Made by a program: the position numbers and the translations under genes. From contig JAJAZG010000364.1 of NCBI GenBank assembly GCA_026785865.1, positions 1-12,834 of the forward strand: a DNA stretch of 12,834 nt, read 5' to 3'. Positions 1 through 6,782 of this stretch are shown here, piece by piece. Source of the DNA: Pseudanabaena sp. CAN_BIN31 (GTDB lineage: Bacteria; Cyanobacteriota; Cyanobacteriia; Pseudanabaenales; Pseudanabaenaceae). Numbering within the stretch: position 1 is the first letter of the stretch; every line of letters begins with the position of its first letter. Under the pieces are notes generated by a model, which had not been told where the DNA came from, searched no databases, and saw only the letters and a list, made by a program, of their open reading frames with translations.

Positions 1-264
1 ACGAATCACCGCACCCAAGCAAATAATTGCATCATAACGTCCTGAAACGGCTAATTCCTTCGCCACCATTGAGACTTCGAGACTACCAGGAACCCACGCA
101 TAATCAACTTGGCTACCAGTCTCCGAAACATCAACGCCATGTCGTAATAGTGAGTCTTGACATCCTTGGAGGAGTTTGCCGACGATCAGGTCATTATATC
201 GAGCCACCACGATCGCAAAGCGCAAACTATCAGTATTGACAAAGCTGCCTGAAAAAACGGTCAT
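1..264 (-). CDS. ribH: 6,7-dimethyl-8-ribityllumazine synthase, N-terminal part (cut by window edge)
   Basis: This is the penultimate enzyme of riboflavin synthesis. It condenses 5-amino-6-ribitylaminouracil with 3,4-dihydroxybutanone 4-phosphate to give lumazine, normally in a large cytosolic oligomer. The minus strand reads 88 codons from an ATG at 264 and stays open to base 1, so roughly the C-terminal 45% of a usual ~155-residue protein lies outside. Visible family marks are an early VVARYND segment (substrate-pocket aromatic region), VPGSLEV (the VPGA-x-E loop) and CLGAVIR at the cut edge, matching the LGAVIRG phosphate-binding loop. No strong Shine-Dalgarno motif is visible just before the ATG. 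It lies 73 bp downstream of psbZ on the same strand, an arrangement known in other cyanobacteria, so co-transcription is likely. The identification is confident and the only defect is truncation by the window. Confidence 0.95.
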   Translation of the reverse strand, partial: MTVFSGSFVNTDSLRFAIVVARYNDLIVGKLLQGCQDSLLRHGVDVSETGSQVDYAWVPGSLEVSMVAKELAVSGRYDAIICLGAVIR

Positions 265-275
265 AAAGTTAATTT

Positions 276-301
276 AAAGTCACAAATAAAAAGTCACAAA
301 T
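276..301. repeat. Tandem 12-bp direct repeat upstream of ribH
   Basis: AAAGTCACAAAT occurs at 276-287 and again, identical, at 290-301. On the ribH strand it reads ATTTGTGACTTT twice, ending 11 bp before the ribH ATG. Each copy contains a TGTGA core like a CRP-family half-site, but as direct and not inverted copies. It could be a protein or RNA binding site or slippage-derived, and the function is not known. Confidence 0.6.
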
Positions 302-303
302 GG

Positions 304-332
304 TTAGGAGAAACGCTATGCGCTCCTCCTAA
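304..332 (-). other. Small imperfect hairpin between psbZ and ribH
   Basis: TTAGGAG at 304-310 and CTCCTAA at 326-332 are complementary. An alternative internal fold pairs GGAG with CTCC and CGC with GCG around a TAT loop, with an AAA bulge. No T-run follows on either strand, so this looks more like an mRNA processing or stabilising element in a psbZ-ribH transcript than a terminator. Positions are read directly and the role is inference. Confidence 0.35.
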
Positions 333-337
333 TACAA

Positions 338-526
338 CTAAGCTACAAAGGCATTCAAAATGCCAATGACAATTACGAATGCTAGCCAAATAAGGGAACC
401 GAGAAATAAAAGGGGCTTTGTTTGATTCCAAGAACTAGGGGATGCGTAAGCAACTGGTACGCCAATCACTAAAACGAAGGAAAACAGTACAAAAGCTGCT
501 AATAAAAGCTGGAATAAAATAGTCAC
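338..526 (-). CDS. psbZ: Photosystem II reaction-centre protein Z (Ycf9)
   Basis: PsbZ is a 62-residue thylakoid membrane protein at the edge of the photosystem II core near CP43, important for supercomplex stability. The protein has the expected two transmembrane helices (about residues 5-27 and 39-60) joined by the diagnostic loop VGVPVAYASPSSWNQTKP. The length equals the family norm. The start is GTG at 526, supported by GGAG at 536-539 nine bases upstream. Its neighbours are ribH downstream (73 bp) and the histidine phosphatase upstream, all on the minus strand. The psbZ-ribH pairing is seen in other cyanobacteria. A hairpin at 624-648 separates it from the upstream gene, suggesting that it has its own promoter between about 530 and 620. 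I could not identify a clear -10/-35 pair there. Confidence 0.96.
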   Translation of the reverse strand: MTILFQLLLAAFVLFSFVLVIGVPVAYASPSSWNQTKPLLFLGSLIWLAFVIVIGILNAFVA

Positions 527-623
527 TTTTTTAAACTCCGAAATTCTAAATCAAAATATTATGATGAATCCTCTACACCAAGTTACCAGAAAATGCGTCT
601 CTCTTGGGATTGCTATTCTCAAG

Positions 624-648
624 AACAAGGGGCTTAAGCCCCCTTGTT
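624..648 (-). terminator. GC-rich hairpin after the histidine phosphatase gene
   Basis: AACAAGGGG pairs with CCCC(C)TTGTT around a central CTTAAG, an almost perfect palindrome with one extra C. It lies about 22 bp past the phosphatase stop on the minus strand. The trailing sequence is T-rich (TTGTTCTT) but not a clean T-run, so it is a plausible yet weak intrinsic terminator. Such CTTAAG-centred palindromes may also be dispersed cyanobacterial repeats, which only a genome-wide count could show. Confidence 0.5.
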
Positions 649-669
649 TCTTTCTGAATTTTAATCTTG

Positions 670-2016
670 CTACAAAGCACCTGCGGCAGTGCGATCGAGT
701 ACGCCTTCAGATAAATGTGTAGTAATATTCCCAGACTGCAAGATCGGGCGACCCTGTGCGCCTTGAGGATAATCAATCACACTTACGCCGCCATTACCTT
801 GCTTAAACACCCAAAATTGTTCAGGTGTAAAACCAAATAGTAAACAAAGGATCGCTTTGTTGACGGCATCATGAGCAACGACTAGGGCAGTTTCACCTGC
901 GGGAACTGAATCGACAATTTTTTGCCAAACGATCGCCACACGATCCCAAACCTGTTGCAGATTTTCGCCTTCGGGCATTTGTACAGTTTCGGGTTGATCT
1001 TGCCAGATAGCGAGTTGACCAGCAAATTCGGCTTCGATTTCATGCTCAAATTTGCCTTCCCATAAGCCATGAGAGATTTCCTTGAGTTCATCAAATAGCT
1101 CAAGTTTGATTTGGGGATGCTTGCTTAAAATTTCTAAAGCCGTATCTTTTGGACGCAACATCGGACTACTAAAGGCTTTGTCGATTTTAACTTTTGCTAA
1201 AAATTCGCTAGCGCGTCGGGCTTGAGCATGACCATTATTATTAAGCGGGACATCGATTTGTCCTTGAAAACGCTTTTGGCGATTCCACTCGGTTTCGCCA
1301 TGACGAACTAGTAATAGACGCGCCCCATTGTGATTTTTATTCAGGGGTGGGAAAGGCGAACCAGAAATATCGGCAAGATGGCTAGCCAAATTCAGTGACT
1401 CTAATTGGACACCATCGGCAATACTTGCGCCTTGAAAATTAAGGACGCTAATGGCGCAGTTGACTTGCTGAATATTGTGATAAAGGCTAACGGGGATACC
1501 GATCGCTGAACAAATCAGGGCGCGATTAATGCCGCTATGTCCCACCAGTAAAATAGTTTTACCTTGATGCTTAGGCAAAATTTCTGTCCATAAAGCCGTC
1601 GCTTGCTCGAATAAATTGAGAATGGGATAGCGATCGCCTAGTTGAAATTTTTCTGGCTCATTTTGCCAAAGCTGATATTTTTCTGGAAATTCTTCTTTAA
1701 CTTCACTGGAGAGCATTGACTCCCATTCGTTGAGATCGATTTCTAATAAATCTTCAGTGGCGGCTAACTCTGGCGGATTAAAATTTTCAGACAAAATAAG
1801 TTTAGCGGTATGCTGAGCGCGAACTAGAGGGCTAGCATAGGCGACATCAATATTTAGGTTAGCCAAAGCTTTTCCTGCTAGCTTGGCTTGTTGCTTACCC
1901 TTGTCGGTCAAAACAGACTGCAATTCTGGGCGATCGTAATTACCCCGTCCTTGGATTTTGCTCAGGATATTAAAATTAGTTTCGCCGTGACGGACTATAA
2001 CTACTCGCGTGCTCAG
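670..2016 (-). CDS. Two-domain histidine phosphatase (phosphoglycerate-mutase-like)
   Basis: The protein is a tandem fusion of two branch-1 histidine phosphatase domains, a family including cofactor-dependent phosphoglycerate mutases, phosphoserine phosphatases and alpha-ribazole phosphatases. With the start at 2016 it has 448 residues. Domain 1 (about 4-170) has RHGET with the phospho-accepting histidine near residue 10 and LLVGHSGINRAL with the second histidine near 160. Domain 2 (about 230-420) has RHGETEWN (His ~239), an acidic EISHGLWEG segment and VVAHDAVNKAIL (His ~382). Both domains therefore keep their catalytic histidines. The nearest conventional start (TTG at 1923) would delete the first RHG motif, so translation must begin upstream. 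Without a frame break the only sensible codons are CTG at 2016 or ATT at 2019, behind GAGGG at 2024-2028. The substrate is not predictable, and I would not call it a glycolytic mutase. Confidence 0.9.
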   Translation of the reverse strand: MSTRVVIVRHGETNFNILSKIQGRGNYDRPELQSVLTDKGKQQAKLAGKALANLNIDVAYASPLVRAQHTAKLILSENFNPPELAATEDLLEIDLNEWESMLSSEVKEEFPEKYQLWQNEPEKFQLGDRYPILNLFEQATALWTEILPKHQGKTILLVGHSGINRALICSAIGIPVSLYHNIQQVNCAISVLNFQGASIADGVQLESLNLASHLADISGSPFPPLNKNHNGARLLLVRHGETEWNRQKRFQGQIDVPLNNNGHAQARRASEFLAKVKIDKAFSSPMLRPKDTALEILSKHPQIKLELFDELKEISHGLWEGKFEHEIEAEFAGQLAIWQDQPETVQMPEGENLQQVWDRVAIVWQKIVDSVPAGETALVVAHDAVNKAILCLLFGFTPEQFWVFKQGNGGVSVIDYPQGAQGRPILQSGNITTHLSEGVLDRTAAGAL

Positions 2017-2023
2017 AATCTTG

Positions 2024-2028
2024 CCCTC
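2024..2028 (-). promoter_or_regulatory. Ribosome binding site that places the phosphatase start
   Basis: On the minus strand GAGGG ends seven bases before CTG (2016-2014) and four before ATT (2019-2017). There is no in-frame ATG, GTG or TTG between the promoter candidate and the first catalytic motif. The site therefore favours CTG, giving a protein that begins M-S-T-R followed by the first beta strand. Confidence 0.55.
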
Positions 2029-2050
2029 AATTTGCTTTTGACTACTAACA

Positions 2051-2078
2051 ATACTAAAACATTATTAAGAAATTGTAA
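2051..2078 (-). promoter_or_regulatory. Candidate promoter of the histidine phosphatase gene
   Basis: On the minus strand TTACAA (2078-2073) and TAGTAT (2056-2051) are separated by 16 bp, a sigma-70-like arrangement. Initiation would fall near 2044, giving a leader of about 25-30 bases that contains the GAGGG site. This also argues against a start codon further upstream. It is based on consensus resemblance only. Confidence 0.4.
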
Positions 2079-2099
2079 CGCTCAATGCTGCGCTATAAT
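2073..2099 (+). promoter_or_regulatory. Candidate divergent promoter facing rne
   Basis: A perfect TATAAT at 2094-2099 is preceded by TTGTAA at 2073-2078 with a short 15-bp spacer. The TTGTAA is the reverse complement of the -35 proposed for the phosphatase promoter, so the two promoters would share one hexamer back to back. A transcript from here would have a leader of about 510 bases before rne, or could be a separate small RNA. A nearer rne promoter is equally possible. Confidence 0.3.
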
Positions 2100-2619
2100 A
2101 TTGCGATAGGCTTAACATAGCTGATAGCTGAAACGCATCTACCTGCTAGTTAAGCGATCAAGCTTACTCACCAGAATCATAAACTTGAATCATCAAGTAC
2201 GCTGTTTTACCTATAGGCTGAATGCTATAGGCAAATGGTGTAAGCAACTTTTAGATAGTCTGATAAACGCCAGTCTAAGGAATAACTTGTATTCTTTTAA
2301 CGAAACCCCACCAATTTTCCATACAAAGCAATACGTCTAATTATCGTGATGTCAGAGCAGACACGCCAATCAGTTATTAGCTTCGGTACATAGCTAAGTG
2401 ACTGATTGACGATATAGACAGGTTGCGATCGAAATTTTTTCTTGTTTTCGTTATTGGTATGTTGTGTTTTGAAGCCCTTACGAAGACTTTTTGAGTCTGT
2501 TGATAAAGGGCTTGAAAGATATTTTTTAATATTTTTTTTATACGAAGTTTAGAAAAAATATTTTTCAGGTAGGTTCTTAGGCTGGCTCTCTTGAATCGAA
2601 GAAATTCTGAGGAAATTGA
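2100..2619 (+). promoter_or_regulatory. Long gene-free region and structured rne leader
   Basis: No convincing gene is visible here. It contains a 7-bp hairpin CCTATAG/CTATAGG (2210-2231), a long imperfect hairpin (2367-2382 with 2392-2408), a nested stem-loop (AAGCCCTT 2472-2479 with AAGGGCTT 2506-2513, inner AGACT/AGTCT), then U-runs of six (2522-2527) and eight (2532-2539). An all-A/U stem can pair 2528-2537 with 2553-2562. The rne ribosome binding site GAGG follows at 2609-2612. In cyanobacteria, as in enterobacteria, the rne leader is known to be a target of RNase E itself, with cleavage in U-rich single-stranded sites. The elements here fit such autoregulation. The true transcription start is unknown. 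Confidence 0.6.
2609..2612 (+). promoter_or_regulatory. rne ribosome binding site
   Basis: GAGG lies seven bases before the ATG at 2620 and fixes that start. The encoded N-terminus MPKQIIIAEQ is of the kind expected for cyanobacterial RNase E. Confidence 0.75.
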
Positions 2620-4962
2620 ATGCCAAAACAAATAATTATTGCAGAGCAGTATCGAATTGCTGCTGTGTTTAGCGAAGATCAAATTGAAGAAATTGTTGTT
2701 GCCGCAGGAACTCACCAAGTTAGTGATATTTACTTAGGCGTTGTCGAAAATGTTTTAACCAGTATTGATGCAGCGTTTGTGAATATTGGCGATGGCGATC
2801 GCAATGGCTTTATTCACATCACCGACCTTGGCCCCTTAAAAATGCGGCGATCGTCTGGTTCGATCAGCGATCTAGTCGTACCGCAACAGCGCGTGCTGGT
2901 GCAGGTAATGAAGGAGCCAACGGGTAATAAAGGACCACGTTTAACTGGGAATATCTCTTTACCAGGTCGTTATGTAGTGCTGCTGCCCTTTGGTCGGGGC
3001 GTAAACCTATCTCGACGCATTCGTAGTGAGGCTGAGCGGAATCGACTTCGCGCCCTTTCCATTTTGGTCAAGCCTGCGGGTATGGGCATTTTGGTGCGGA
3101 CTGAGGCGGATGGGATGCCTGAAGAACAAATTATCGAGGATCTTGATAATTTGCAGCGTCAGTGGGAGGGCATTCAGCAAGATGTGGCAACTACGCGCCA
3201 GCCGACTTTGCTCGATCGCGAACGGGATTTTGTGCAGCGGGTGTTGCGCGACTTATACAGCACTGAAGTTAATCGGATCGTCACTGACACTGCCGATGGC
3301 TTACGACGGATTAAACAGCATTTGCTGGGCTGGGCTGATGGCAAAATTCCTAATGGCTTGATGCTTGACTATCATCGCGAGCGCACGCCGATTTTGGAAT
3401 ATTTCCGAGTCAATGCAGGTATCCGTGAAGCGCTCAAGCCTAGGGTCGATCTGCCTAGTGGCGGCTATGTGATCATCGAGCCGACCGAAGCACTGACCGT
3501 AATTGACGTTAACTCTGGCTCATTTACTAAGTCACAAACCTCCCGCGAGACGGTGTTATGGACAAACTGTGAAGCTGCCGTAGAGGTTGCGCGTCAAATG
3601 CGCTTGCGAAATATTGCTGGCGTAATCGTGGTGGACTTCATCGACATGGATACTCGCCGCGATCAGTTGCAACTGCTCGAACATTTTAATAAATCTTTGA
3701 AGGCGGACAAATCACGTCCGCAAATTGCACAGCTTACAGAATTGGGTCTAGTTGAGCTTACTCGCAAACGACAAGGTCAGAGTATCTATGAATTGTTTGG
3801 TCGCCCTTGTGCTACTTGTGGTGGTTTGGGGCATTTGATGCATTTACCAGGGGAAGCGGCGGGGCAGCCTGTTGATTTAACTTCGCGAGCTTGGGAGTCA
3901 AAGCAGTCGAATCAGCTTGATTTCACTTCTGAGTATGAAGATGGTGATTCTGATTTGGGCGGTGGACTAGAGCCAAATTTAGTTAACCATCCTAGCTATC
4001 AAGAGCGGGGCAATCTGCGTAGACGCGGTAAACGGGCGGCCCTAAGCAAGGAATCGCGTGAGCCAGAAAAAGTTATGCCCGTTATCGATGTGCGATCGCG
4101 AGTCGAGCCACGGGTTGAACCTCGCGTTGAACTTCGGATCGAGCCACGGGTTGACGCTGTAGTTGAAGCCCGATTTGAACCACGGATCGAGCGCGAAGTC
4201 GTTCCTGAGAGAGCCGTACCAACTAAGTTGTCTTTGCCCAATATTGCTGCGCCCAATATTGCCGTACCTATTATTGCCGCTAATGTTTTGCCATCTAAGG
4301 CGATCGCCGAGCCGATCCCAGAACTAGTTGCGGTAATTGAGGCTGAGCCTGTAGTTGCTCCTGAAAATGCGCCCGATCGCCCTAACAAGCGAGAAATTCG
4401 TACTAAGGTAATTGAGCCGCCAGAGTTGATTGTGGTGGAAATGACTGAAGAAGAGCAGGATGTTTACTCACTAATTGGCATTTCGCCTCTGGTTTTAGTC
4501 GATCGCGAAGTCAAAGATCCGCGCAATGTGATTGTGACAGTGGCGCTGCCTGGGCAACCGCCGAAGATTGCGAATAATCTTGGCAATCTGCGATCAATCG
4601 CAGAATTAAGCTTTGATTTGGTTCCTGAATCAAGCTTGGGGTCAAATACTGAATCAAATTTTGAATCAAGTTTTGATGTGAACATTTCCGCAGAGCAAGA
4701 AGATAACTTTGCAGGTGGTTTTGCTGAACCAGAAATCATTGAGTCGTCACCTGAAGATATCAATGATTCTGTGACTGGTATTGTGAAAGTTAATCCAAGT
4801 TCTAGCGGTGTAATTTTGAGAGTAAATCGTCCGCAATCATTTGAGTCTCAGGATGCGGATGAAAATTTAGAAATAAAGTTTGAGTCTATGGAAACTTCTA
4901 AGGAGTCTGTGCCAATCCAGTCTCCTGAAGCTTCACGACGCAAGCGATCTTCAGCTACATAA
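2620..4962 (+). CDS. rne: Ribonuclease E/G, cyanobacterial type
   Basis: RNase E is the essential endonuclease that starts mRNA decay and processes rRNA and tRNA precursors, cutting single-stranded A/U-rich sites. The 780-residue product has an S1 RNA-binding domain (about 36-115), a 5'-sensor and RNase H-like region, and the DNase I-like catalytic part with metal-binding Asp296 (VIDVNSG) and Asp339 (VVDF). The Zn-link cysteines Cys397 and Cys400 lie in CATC. Residues beyond about 415 form an acidic, low-complexity linker. It includes a run of R-V-E-P-like repeats near 490-530 and ends in the basic tail RRKRSSAT, matching the C-terminal arginine-rich motif that recruits polynucleotide phosphorylase in cyanobacteria. 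It is longer than many cyanobacterial homologues (about 650-700), the extra length being linker. The rnhB gene often found downstream is absent. A long structured leader suggests autoregulation. Confidence 0.97.
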   Translation: MPKQIIIAEQYRIAAVFSEDQIEEIVVAAGTHQVSDIYLGVVENVLTSIDAAFVNIGDGDRNGFIHITDLGPLKMRRSSGSISDLVVPQQRVLVQVMKEPTGNKGPRLTGNISLPGRYVVLLPFGRGVNLSRRIRSEAERNRLRALSILVKPAGMGILVRTEADGMPEEQIIEDLDNLQRQWEGIQQDVATTRQPTLLDRERDFVQRVLRDLYSTEVNRIVTDTADGLRRIKQHLLGWADGKIPNGLMLDYHRERTPILEYFRVNAGIREALKPRVDLPSGGYVIIEPTEALTVIDVNSGSFTKSQTSRETVLWTNCEAAVEVARQMRLRNIAGVIVVDFIDMDTRRDQLQLLEHFNKSLKADKSRPQIAQLTELGLVELTRKRQGQSIYELFGRPCATCGGLGHLMHLPGEAAGQPVDLTSRAWESKQSNQLDFTSEYEDGDSDLGGGLEPNLVNHPSYQERGNLRRRGKRAALSKESREPEKVMPVIDVRSRVEPRVEPRVELRIEPRVDAVVEARFEPRIEREVVPERAVPTKLSLPNIAAPNIAVPIIAANVLPSKAIAEPIPELVAVIEAEPVVAPENAPDRPNKREIRTKVIEPPELIVVEMTEEEQDVYSLIGISPLVLVDREVKDPRNVIVTVALPGQPPKIANNLGNLRSIAELSFDLVPESSLGSNTESNFESSFDVNISAEQEDNFAGGFAEPEIIESSPEDINDSVTGIVKVNPSSSGVILRVNRPQSFESQDADENLEIKFESMETSKESVPIQSPEASRRKRSSAT
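4085..4200 (+). repeat. Degenerate R-V-E-P repeats inside the rne linker
   Basis: The DNA repeats units like GAGCCACGG and GTTGAACCTCG, encoding RVEPRVEPRVELRIEPRV and later RFEPRIE. This is an internal coding repeat of alternating Arg and Glu around residues 490-530, probably expanded by duplication in the disordered linker. Regularly charged linkers in RNase E homologues often bind RNA or partners, but that role here is inference. Confidence 0.75.
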
Positions 4963-4993
4963 ACCCAAAGAGCTTTTTGAAAGGCTCTCTGTA

Positions 4994-5032
4994 AAACCAA
5001 AAAAGCGGCGCATTGCGCCGCTTTTTTGGTTT
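4994..5032. terminator. Bidirectional intrinsic terminator between rne and the kinase
   Basis: A perfect 18-bp inverted repeat (4994-5011 with 5015-5032) with a 3-base ATT loop has a GCGGCGC core flanked by six A on the left and six T on the right. Either strand therefore gives a GC stem followed by a U-run. It lies 31 bp past the rne stop, and its right end overlaps the kinase stop codon (TAA, 5033-5031), so the kinase gene ends inside its own terminator. Confidence 0.93.
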
Positions 5033-6782
5033 AAAAAACTAGATCGATTTCTAGCTTTTTAAGATTAATTGCGTATAGTTTGTAACCTGACATATCAGAA
5101 GTAGCGATCGCTAATAAATTGATATCAATCGGTGCGATCGCGGTAACTTCACCATCAATAATCAAATTATTGATATTATTGCCGCGCAAATCTAACAAGA
5201 TCAAAATCGTTTGATCGTGATTGTAATTAGCCGTAATTGCATATCCCCAAGGCGTAGCCACCATTAGTAAGGCTTCGTATTCCAAGAGGATTCGTACCAG
5301 TCGATAGGGTTTGAGATCGAGCAGAAATATATTTTTATGATTACTTGCTTCTAGCAAAAGTACGCGCCCGCCTGTAAATGTGGTGATTCCAGACGCGATC
5401 AGGATAGGTAGGGATAAGCGATACATAATATTGCAACGCCGAGAAATAACGACCGCCCGACTTTCATTGGTTTCAGGTTTATTGGCGATCGCTAATAAAT
5501 GATGTTGATCAAAAGCAATAATGCAGCTTAAGTCTCTAGTTGCAAACTCTAAGCGCCTAACTCGACCATAGACTAAATTACGGATTTCTAATTGCTTACC
5601 GATGCAGATGGCAAACCAATCGCCGTGGGGCGAAATTGCCCATTTAAAAGGTTGCTCTGAAGTTTGAGGTGAATGATATACAGATCTGGGTTTTCCCTGC
5701 CCAAACTGATAGATTGATCGCTTCGTGATCGCAAATAAAGTATTCCGCGCAAAGGCGATCGCCTTAAGTTCATGTTCAGACTTTGCAATTTGCTCTGATT
5801 GGTCTAGTGCCAAACTATGCCAGTGCAATAAAAAGCTGGAAGTGCTGTAAAAACGAGATTTTTCTGTGCCAACTAATCCAATAATTTTTTCAGGTGTGTT
5901 TTTCTGAGCAAAATATTCAGATTTCTTCGCAAAGAAAATCGTCGCATAAGCCCCCACATCAAGCCCTGTCTTCACATGACTAAAATCTTCGGAGCGAATA
6001 GCCTCTAAATCTAGCCGCATCTCAAGAGCGGAAGCGTATCGGCGCTTCGGTAACTTTTCCAGCGATCGCGTGATAATGGCAGCAAGCGATCGGGGCAAAC
6101 TGTCAGGAATAACTACCCGTTGATTAAGATGAGCATTCATTAATTCTGTGGGCATTCCTGAAAAAGGACGCTTACCCATTAGCAACTCATACAAAATAAT
6201 CCCCACCGCGTAAATATCTGACCCTGCTGAAAACTGACCATAAAATCGCTCAGGAGCCATATATCCAGGCGAGCCAGTATTACTACCATCAGCGCCAATT
6301 TCTTGGCTGAGGTGGGCAATTCCAAAATCAGAAATTTTCGCAAGCCATCCCTTAGCCGTAATCTTGAGTAGTACATTTTCGGGCTTGATATCACAGTGAA
6401 TAATATTTGCCGCATGAGCATGTTCTAAACCCAGCAAAATATCATTAATTAAATCAAAGCATTGCTGTACGGATAGAGTCTTGCTGTGGTGCATGAGATC
6501 CCGCAATGTCCCACCTTCGCAATACTCCATTACTAGATAGCGGTAATTTTGGTGATGCATTAGGGCAATGCAAGTAACGATATTTTCATGCTGTAAAGTC
6601 AACAGAAACCGTAACTCACGCAAAAGCTTACTAGTCGGAAATCGCTTGTGTTCCAGTTCCTTGAGCGCAACCAAATTGCCTGTATCTCGCATCCGCGCAC
6701 ACAAAACCTTGCCAAATTGCCCCCTGCCAACCAAGCCTAAGATCCGATATTTAGAAAACTGCGAAGTGTATTTTTGATTCAT
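5031..6782 (-). CDS. Serine/threonine protein kinase with C-terminal propeller-like repeat domain
   Basis: The 583-residue protein has a Hanks-type kinase domain at its N-terminus (about 12-265): glycine loop GRGQFG (19-24), VALK with Lys41, Glu56 in helix C, catalytic loop HCDIKPEN (His129, Asp131, Asn136), DFG at 152-154 and the SPGYMAPE activation segment (171-178). The usual Arg of HRD is Cys130, so it is a non-RD kinase, which often do not need activation-loop phosphorylation. All catalytic residues remain. Residues 275-583 lack a transmembrane helix and contain at least six beta-rich repeats of about 42 residues, such as HHLLAIAN, GGRVLLLEAS, WGYAITANY and INLLAIAT, suggesting a WD40- or propeller-like sensor or scaffold. 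It is monocistronic, convergent with rne and divergent from petC. Its target is unknown, and proximity to petC does not prove a photosynthetic role. Confidence 0.92.
   Translation of the reverse strand: MNQKYTSQFSKYRILGLVGRGQFGKVLCARMRDTGNLVALKELEHKRFPTSKLLRELRFLLTLQHENIVTCIALMHHQNYRYLVMEYCEGGTLRDLMHHSKTLSVQQCFDLINDILLGLEHAHAANIIHCDIKPENVLLKITAKGWLAKISDFGIAHLSQEIGADGSNTGSPGYMAPERFYGQFSAGSDIYAVGIILYELLMGKRPFSGMPTELMNAHLNQRVVIPDSLPRSLAAIITRSLEKLPKRRYASALEMRLDLEAIRSEDFSHVKTGLDVGAYATIFFAKKSEYFAQKNTPEKIIGLVGTEKSRFYSTSSFLLHWHSLALDQSEQIAKSEHELKAIAFARNTLFAITKRSIYQFGQGKPRSVYHSPQTSEQPFKWAISPHGDWFAICIGKQLEIRNLVYGRVRRLEFATRDLSCIIAFDQHHLLAIANKPETNESRAVVISRRCNIMYRLSLPILIASGITTFTGGRVLLLEASNHKNIFLLDLKPYRLVRILLEYEALLMVATPWGYAITANYNHDQTILILLDLRGNNINNLIIDGEVTAIAPIDINLLAIATSDMSGYKLYAINLKKLEIDLVF

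Noticed and set aside
27..239. A 70-codon plus-strand frame at the window start
   Set aside because: It is antisense to ribH, whose lumazine synthase motifs are clear.
2377..2718. A 113-codon minus-strand frame over the rne leader and start
   Set aside because: It has atypical composition and no family pattern, and it overlaps the rne start codon and U-rich leader. A non-coding explanation is better.
4085..4200. Repeats that might suggest a CRISPR array
   Set aside because: The repeats are short, degenerate and in frame within rne without unique spacers.
3999..4388. A 129-codon minus-strand frame rich in Ser, Thr, Arg and Gly inside rne
   Set aside because: Its repetitive composition is the reverse reading of the R-V-E-P coding repeats, so it has no independent support.
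6390..6395. Cys in place of Arg in the HRD motif as a sign of a pseudokinase
   Set aside because: Lys41, Asp131, Asn136 and Asp152 are all present. HCD is seen in active bacterial non-RD kinases.
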